DNA of 10,818 bases from DATESG01 sp964480275 (GTDB taxonomy: Bacteria > Bacillota_I > Bacilli_A > RFN20 > CAG-826), in the NCBI GenBank assembly GCA_964480275.1, contig CAYZOC010000037.1:1-10818 (forward strand), read 5' to 3'. Position 1 is the stretch's first letter; the number at the start of each line of letters is the position of its first letter. Positions 7,438-10,818 of the stretch are shown here, piece after piece. Below the pieces are notes generated by a model. It saw only the letters and a list, made by a program, of their open reading frames with translations. It was not told where the DNA came from and searched no databases. Position numbers and translations under genes: made by a program.

Positions 7438-7884
7438 AACTTCAAACTTGGCCTTAACTTCATCGTTAGGCTCTTCAAACTTGTCGAAGAAATTAGTAAC
7501 AACATCATCAGGGACCCATCGATTTGGGTCTCTTTTTTTATTTTGCTTTAATAATAAGTCGAGCGGCCGTTTAACATAGACGAGGAGATGGCGGTCATAT
7601 TCTTGGGACTCCTCATAATAATATAGACGCCCACTATTTGAATAATTGACGGCATCAAGAATGACCGTTACATCGCTATATTTTTCAGCATATTGATGAA
7701 TTCTTTCGCGGAAAGTGGACCACACTAGTTTTTCATTGCTAAAGTTTTGCACATGGCCTAATAATTCTTTTCTAATTTCATCGCTTGAAATGATAAAGGT
7801 ATGAGGATTTTTTTTAACAAACTCACGGGCCCATGTCGATTTTCCTGCGCCAGGAACTGCTGTCATTAGAATTAAAGTTTTCAT
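7426..7884 (-). CDS. Stand-alone P-loop kinase resembling the T4 polynucleotide 5'-kinase domain
   Basis: A 152-residue protein from the ATG at 7882-7884, preceded by GAGG (complement of 7893-7896) at eight bases. A longer reading from a GTG at 7932 lacks this site and adds 16 unconserved residues. The protein starts directly with a beta strand and P-loop, PGAGKST (11-17). D35 and R38 (SSDEIR, 33-38) fall at the same numbers as the general base and substrate-binding Arg of T4 Pnkp, as do K15 and S16. LDAVN (76-80) matches the second Asp region, and NKKR (115-118) matches the lid, R118 corresponding to T4 R126. The first P-loop Gly is Ala here (A9). The length equals the kinase domain alone, with no phosphatase or ligase domain. 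Expected activity is ATP-dependent phosphorylation of a 5'-OH nucleic acid end, but related small kinases act on nucleosides or sugars, so the substrate is unproven. The gene is convergent with GH2 and contains the GH2 operon terminator in its coding sequence. Confidence 0.75.
   Translation of the reverse strand: MKTLILMTAVPGAGKSTWAREFVKKNPHTFIISSDEIRKELLGHVQNFSNEKLVWSTFRERIHQYAEKYSDVTVILDAVNYSNSGRLYYYEESQEYDRHLLVYVKRPLDLLLKQNKKRDPNRWVPDDVVTNFFDKFEEPNDEVKAKFEVLIV
7511..7544 (+). terminator. Intrinsic terminator for the MFS-DUF2804-GH2 operon, embedded in the antisense kinase gene
   Basis: GGGACCCA (7511-7518) pairs with TGGGTCTC (7525-7532) over 8 bp with one G-U, around the loop TCGATT. Seven T residues (7533-7539), then ATTTT, follow. 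It lies 73 bases after the GH2 stop and points the right way for that operon. On the other strand no T tract follows the stem, so the kinase transcript should pass. The same bases encode kinase residues R118 to P125, including the lid Arg. Confidence 0.8.
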
Positions 7885-7911
7885 CACCCTTACCTCGCTA
7901 TCTTTAATAAC

Positions 7912-7952
7912 ACAATAGTTTGCCCTAATCACAAGTGATAGTCAACTATTGT
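7912..7952. promoter_or_regulatory. Dyad symmetry between the divergent kinase and yccF genes
   Basis: ACAATAGTT (7912-7920) and AACTATTGT (7944-7952) are perfect 9-base inverted arms. Between them lies a second dyad, ATCAC-AA-GTGAT (7928-7939). The pair occupies the 145-base gap between the two divergent genes, where both promoters should lie. It could be an operator for a dimeric regulator or an RNA hairpin near the kinase 5' end. No known regulator motif is recognised. Confidence 0.35.
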
Positions 7953-7983
7953 TGTCGTGATGTCGAGTAATCTTGCTATTTTG

Positions 7984-8002
7984 TATAAACAAAGACGTTT
8001 AT
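7984..8002 (+). promoter_or_regulatory. Candidate yccF promoter -10 with overlapping inverted repeat
   Basis: TATAAA at 7984-7989 is a plausible -10 box 40 bases before the yccF ATG. ATAAAC (7985-7990) and GTTTAT (7997-8002) form a perfect 6-base inverted repeat overlapping it and the expected start of transcription, a usual place for an operator. No good -35 is seen, so this is tentative. Confidence 0.3.
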
Positions 8003-8029
8003 TTGCTAAACTAAGAAGTGAGGTAAACG

Positions 8030-8401
8030 ATGAAAACAATTGCAAATATATTATGGTTATTAACTTTTGGCTGGATAACAGCCCTATTTAATCTATTAAT
8101 TGCCCTATTAGCCTTCGTTTCGCTCGTTTTTATTCCTGTTGGTTTGCAGTTTCTAAAACTTGCGCGCTTTTCGCTAACGCCGTTTGGCTATGATTTTATT
8201 GAGGAAAAAGCCAGTGACACAAAGTTGATCCTAAATATTGTGTGGGCCATCCTTTTTGGTTGGGAAATTATGCTTGGCTACTTTGCCACAGCACTAACAC
8301 TTTTTCTCACAATTATCTTTATTCCTTTTGGTCTCCAGTATCTTAAAGTTGGAATTTTTGTTTTAATGCCTTTAGGTAAAAGGGTAAGAAGAATTTCCTA
8401 A
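8030..8401 (+). CDS. yccF: YccF family inner-membrane protein (two DUF307 repeats)
   Basis: A 123-residue membrane protein made of two copies of the YccF (DUF307) unit, at residues 6-53 and 69-116, offset by 63 residues. Each begins with N-I-x-W and FGW (N6, W9, F13-W15; N69, W72, F76-W78). Each continues through a hydrophobic helix to IPxGLQxLK (35-43 and 98-106) and ends in a P-[FL]-G motif (51-53 and 114-116). The duplication is clear by eye. The family is widespread, membrane-embedded and functionally uncharacterised. GAGG at 8020-8023 supports the start. The gene stands alone, divergent from the kinase gene and with its own candidate promoter; a -10-like TATAAT follows it for the next gene. 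Identity is firm and function unknown. Confidence 0.9.
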   Translation: MKTIANILWLLTFGWITALFNLLIALLAFVSLVFIPVGLQFLKLARFSLTPFGYDFIEEKASDTKLILNIVWAILFGWEIMLGYFATALTLFLTIIFIPFGLQYLKVGIFVLMPLGKRVRRIS

Positions 8402-8408
8402 CATAGTG

Positions 8409-8414
8409 TATAAT
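8409..8414 (+). promoter_or_regulatory. Candidate -10 box for the flavodiiron gene
   Basis: A perfect TATAAT sits eight bases after the yccF stop and about 50 bases before the flavodiiron ATG. No convincing -35 lies at 16-18 bases, where the yccF coding end would have to supply it. A small dyad, TTGTT-GTA-AACAA, lies just downstream (from about 8414). The gene probably has its own promoter here, but this is unproven. Confidence 0.4.
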
Positions 8415-8463
8415 TGTTGTAAACAAATCATTTAATAGCAGACGATAGAAAGAGGATTTAATT

Positions 8464-9669
8464 ATGCAAAATACAAGAAAAATTAAAGAGGGTGTTTATT
8501 ACGTTGGCGTCAATGATCGACGGATTACATACTTTGAAAACACCCATCCTATTAGTCGAGGAATGGCCTATAACTCTTATGTTATTGTTGATGAAAAGAC
8601 CGCTCTACTAGATACGATTGATAAGGCAGGAGCGCAACAATTTCTTGAAAATCTCCATCATGTATTAAAGGGGCGTAAACTTGACTATTTAGTTATCAAT
8701 CACATGGAGCCTGATCACTGTGCCTTAATTGAGGATGTTGTGAGAAATTATCCACAAGTAATTCTTATCGGCAATAAAAAAACGTTTGAACTACTTCATC
8801 AATTTTATGAGCTTGAAATTGGTGATCGCTACATTGAAGTTAAAGAAGGTGACACTTTAAGTCTAGGTGAGCGAACATTAAAGTTTCTCATGGCCCCGAT
8901 GGTTCATTGGCCAGAAGTTATGGTGACATATTCTGATCTTGATAAAATGGTTTTCACTGCTGACGCATTTGGAACTTTTGGCGCATTAAATGGTAACATT
9001 TATGCTGATCAAGTCGATTTTGTTGGTGAGTGGCTAGAAGAATCTCGGCGTTATTATTCCAACATTGTTGGTAAATATGGGATGCAAACAAAAATGATGC
9101 TTAAAAAATTATCAACGCTAGATTTAGACTATATTTGTCCACTACATGGGCCAATTTGGCGAGATAATATTGACTTTATTCTTGATAAATATCAAACCTG
9201 GGCCAGCTATGAAGCTGAAGAAAAGGGCGTTGTCATTGCTTTTGGTAGTGTTTATGGAAACACGGAGGAAGCTATTGACGTACTAGCTAATCGTCTTGCA
9301 GAACTTGGTGTTAAAAATATCAAAATTCACGACACAACCTCAACTGATCCTTCCTACGTGATCAGCGATATCTTCCGTTATTCAACACTAGTTTTAGCCT
9401 CGTCGACCTACAATCTTTCTATTTTTCCAGCGATGAATACGCTGATTCATGATCTCGTTAACCATAACATTCAAAATCGCCACATTGCGATTATAGAAAA
9501 TGGTTCATGGGCGCCAACTAGTGGTAAACAAATGAGGGAAGAACTTGCTAAACTTAAAAACATCACATTTGTAAGTGATGATATCATCACGATTAAGTCT
9601 ACACTTAAAGATGGGCAATTGAGCGCACTTGATGCTCTGGCTGAAGCAATCGCGAAGACCGTATTATAA
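8464..9669 (+). CDS. fprA: Flavodiiron protein (FprA-type A-type flavoprotein)
   Basis: A 401-residue cytoplasmic protein of the usual family length. The N-terminal metallo-beta-lactamase-like domain (about 1-250) has every expected diiron ligand: H80, E82 and D84 in NHMEPDHC, then H148, D167 and H228, with H85 beside them. The C-terminal flavodoxin domain (about 253-401) has the FMN phosphate loop FGSVYGNTE (260-268). Such enzymes reduce O2 to water and/or NO to N2O, protecting anaerobes; O2 versus NO preference cannot be read reliably. Electrons normally come from rubredoxin or F420. No rubredoxin domain is fused here and none is encoded in this window, so the partner must be elsewhere. AGAGG at 8451-8455 supports the start. 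A possible hairpin terminator follows the stop, so the gene may be transcribed mostly alone. Confidence 0.95.
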   Translation: MQNTRKIKEGVYYVGVNDRRITYFENTHPISRGMAYNSYVIVDEKTALLDTIDKAGAQQFLENLHHVLKGRKLDYLVINHMEPDHCALIEDVVRNYPQVILIGNKKTFELLHQFYELEIGDRYIEVKEGDTLSLGERTLKFLMAPMVHWPEVMVTYSDLDKMVFTADAFGTFGALNGNIYADQVDFVGEWLEESRRYYSNIVGKYGMQTKMMLKKLSTLDLDYICPLHGPIWRDNIDFILDKYQTWASYEAEEKGVVIAFGSVYGNTEEAIDVLANRLAELGVKNIKIHDTTSTDPSYVISDIFRYSTLVLASSTYNLSIFPAMNTLIHDLVNHNIQNRHIAIIENGSWAPTSGKQMREELAKLKNITFVSDDIITIKSTLKDGQLSALDALAEAIAKTVL

Positions 9670-9675
9670 TTATTT

Positions 9676-9699
9676 AACGTCCGATGATCCGGCGTTTTT
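9676..9699 (+). terminator. Possible intrinsic terminator after the flavodiiron gene
   Basis: AACG and CCG (9676-9679, 9681-9683) pair with CGG and CGTT (9690-9696) around the loop ATGATC, with one bulged T, and the 3' arm runs into TTTTT. The stem begins seven bases after the flavodiiron stop. The GGGAG ribosome site of the acetyltransferase starts only a few bases later, leaving no room for a promoter. The element is therefore either a leaky terminator or a leader hairpin for the next gene. Confidence 0.5.
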
Positions 9700-9712
9700 C
9701 TTGGGAGTAACT

Positions 9713-10318
9713 ATGAATGAAAAAGACAAGATGCTAAGTGGTCGTCTCTATGTTTCCTTTGGCAAACAATTAGTCGAAGACCGTGAAAAGGTCAAAAAAG
9801 CGATCAACAAGGCAAATTGCGACTACACTCTATCACCGAAAGCAAGACAAAAAATCATTGTTTCCGTTCTTGGAAGTCATGGTAAAAACACATACATTGA
9901 AGCCCCAGTTCGCTTTGATTATGGATATAACGTTCATGTTGGAGATAATTTTTATGCTAATTTCGATTGTATTTTTCTTGATGGGAATAAGATTAGCATT
10001 GGTAATAATGTGATGGTGGGACCACGCTGCTCTTTTTTTACCGCCAGTCATCCAATTGCTAAACGCGAGCGCAATGCTTTACTAGAATACGCCCAACAAA
10101 TTACAATCGGTGACGATGTTTGGATTGGTGGAGGAACGATTATTAATCCCGGTGTTACGATTGGAAGTAATGTTGTTATTGGTGCTGGTAGTGTTGTGAC
10201 TAAAGATATTCCTAGCAATGTTATTGCCTATGGCAATCCTTGTCGGCCGATTCGTCAAATTGGTGAGCAAGACGATATTAAATGGGATAAAATTGCCAAG
10301 GGTCAGTTAAAGATATAG
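9713..10318 (+). CDS. maa: Maltose/galactoside O-acetyltransferase-like protein (left-handed beta-helix)
   Basis: A 201-residue protein of the Maa/LacA/NodL group, which transfers acetyl from acetyl-CoA to a sugar hydroxyl in the cytoplasm. Residues about 3-55 form the helical Mac domain (KDKMLSGRLY near 4-13). The rest is hexapeptide-repeat beta-helix: YGYNVHVGDNFYANFDC, then ISIGNNVMVGP, ITIGDDVWIGGG, VTIGSNVVIGAGSVVTKDIP and a final GNPCRPIR. The catalytic His is H113 in TASHP, at the family's usual position. GGGAG at 9703-9707, five bases before the ATG, fixes this start; an upstream in-frame ATG at 9629 lies within the flavodiiron gene and adds a sequence unlike the family. The acceptor sugar is not predictable, since Maa-type annotations are often loose. 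A link to the flavodiiron protein is not obvious beyond adjacency. Confidence 0.88.
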   Translation: MNEKDKMLSGRLYVSFGKQLVEDREKVKKAINKANCDYTLSPKARQKIIVSVLGSHGKNTYIEAPVRFDYGYNVHVGDNFYANFDCIFLDGNKISIGNNVMVGPRCSFFTASHPIAKRERNALLEYAQQITIGDDVWIGGGTIINPGVTIGSNVVIGAGSVVTKDIPSNVIAYGNPCRPIRQIGEQDDIKWDKIAKGQLKI

Positions 10319-10396
10319 TCACGATCACTAAAATTAAATAATCGGTAATTATCTTTTATTTTAACTAATCTATAAAATTGATATACTAGAGGAACG

Positions 10397-10818
10397 ATGA
10401 AACAAAACACAAAAACAAAATTTGTCAAAAAACGTCATAATATTATTGTCAAAGTTGCAAAACTACTCGTGGCACCTTTTTTTCGTCATAAGGCTAATTA
10501 TCAACTAAAAAGCTTTGATCTTAGTAATTATAGCCCCTGTTTAGTAGTCAGCAATCACGTCAATCCCTTTGATCCTATTTTTGTTACCGATACATTTGGA
10601 CAACAAATTTATTATATTGCTAGTGAAATAATTTTTTCAAATGGGCTAATATCACGCCTGCTTGAATTTAGCTTCGCCCCGATTCCTAAAACCAAATCAC
10701 AAACTGATGTCACAGCGATCAAGCAGATGATAACGATTGCCAAAGAAGGTGGTTCAGTTGGCGTCTTTGTTGAAGGCAATTCTTCATTTAATGGTGGACC
10801 ATATTCCTTTGAGGATTC
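10397..10818 (+). CDS. plsC: PlsC-type 1-acyl-sn-glycerol-3-phosphate acyltransferase (3'-truncated by the window)
   Basis: The first 140 residues are present and the frame is open to the window edge. After a basic, weakly hydrophobic N-terminus comes the acyltransferase motif NHVNPFD (53-59), the catalytic HX4D with H54 and D59. It is followed by PIPK (95-98) in the block-II region and VEGNSSFNGG (125-134) for block III, in the EGN form rather than the classical FPEGTRS. Such enzymes acylate lysophosphatidate at sn-2 to give phosphatidate at the inner face of the membrane. AGAGGA at 10388-10393 lies three bases before the ATG, a slightly short spacing. The 78-base gap upstream holds a TATAAA (10371-10376) and TATACT (10382-10387) but no clear terminator for the preceding gene. 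The family is firm; the exact acyltransferase role is probable. Confidence 0.85.
   Translation, partial: MKQNTKTKFVKKRHNIIVKVAKLLVAPFFRHKANYQLKSFDLSNYSPCLVVSNHVNPFDPIFVTDTFGQQIYYIASEIIFSNGLISRLLEFSFAPIPKTKSQTDVTAIKQMITIAKEGGSVGVFVEGNSSFNGGPYSFED

Noticed and set aside
9629..9712. Longer acetyltransferase reading starting inside the flavodiiron gene.
   Set aside because: The extra 28 residues do not resemble the family, whose N-terminus matches from the ATG at 9713 with GGGAG before it.
10331..10365. Weak hairpin (ATAAT / ATTAT) after the acetyltransferase as a terminator.
   Set aside because: A 5-bp all-AT stem is too unstable to support a terminator call.

Overview
The window comes from a low-GC, Gram-positive-type bacterium. 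Genes are densely packed, Shine-Dalgarno sequences are strong (GGAGG, AAGGAG, AGGAGG), stops abut or overlap starts, and T-tailed hairpin terminators are present. A flavodiiron protein (O2/NO scavenging) and a kinase/DegV lipid protein fit an anaerobic Firmicute, perhaps of the Erysipelotrichia/Mollicutes side of Bacilli. That placement is inferred from gene content, not shown. All ten complete genes end in TAA (6) or TAG (4). No in-frame TGA occurs and Trp is always TGG, so nothing here shows TGA reassignment.

Layout. (1) 185-3169, + strand: a tight three-gene operon of a DUF2177 membrane protein, a fatty-acid-kinase-like protein fused to a DegV lipid-binding domain, and a DUF1295 membrane protein of the steroid-reductase/ICMT type. 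It ends at a hairpin terminator at 3194. (2) 3275-7437, + strand: an operon of an MFS transporter, a DUF2804 protein and a cytoplasmic GH2 glycosidase. Its likely terminator (7511-7544) lies inside the next gene, which is on the opposite strand. (3) 7426-7884, - strand: a stand-alone P-loop kinase resembling the 5'-kinase domain of T4 polynucleotide kinase, overlapping the GH2 tail. (4) 8030-8401, + strand: a YccF-type membrane protein. (5) 8464-9669: a flavodiiron protein. (6) 9713-10318: a maltose/galactoside-type O-acetyltransferase. (7) 10397 to the window end: the first 140 residues of a PlsC-type acylglycerolphosphate acyltransferase.

How the genes may work together. The first operon and the final plsC-like gene both point to membrane lipid work: DegV/FakB-type proteins hold a fatty acid, FakA-type kinases phosphorylate it, and PlsC acylates lysophosphatidate. 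The second operon looks like a glycoside import and hydrolysis unit with an unassigned DUF2804 partner. No mobile element, tRNA, rRNA, CRISPR array or prophage gene is visible, and no gene-free stretch exceeds 300 bases. The best candidates for something little described are the FakA-DegV fusion with its two membrane partners, the MFS-DUF2804-GH2 unit, and the terminator embedded in the antisense kinase gene.
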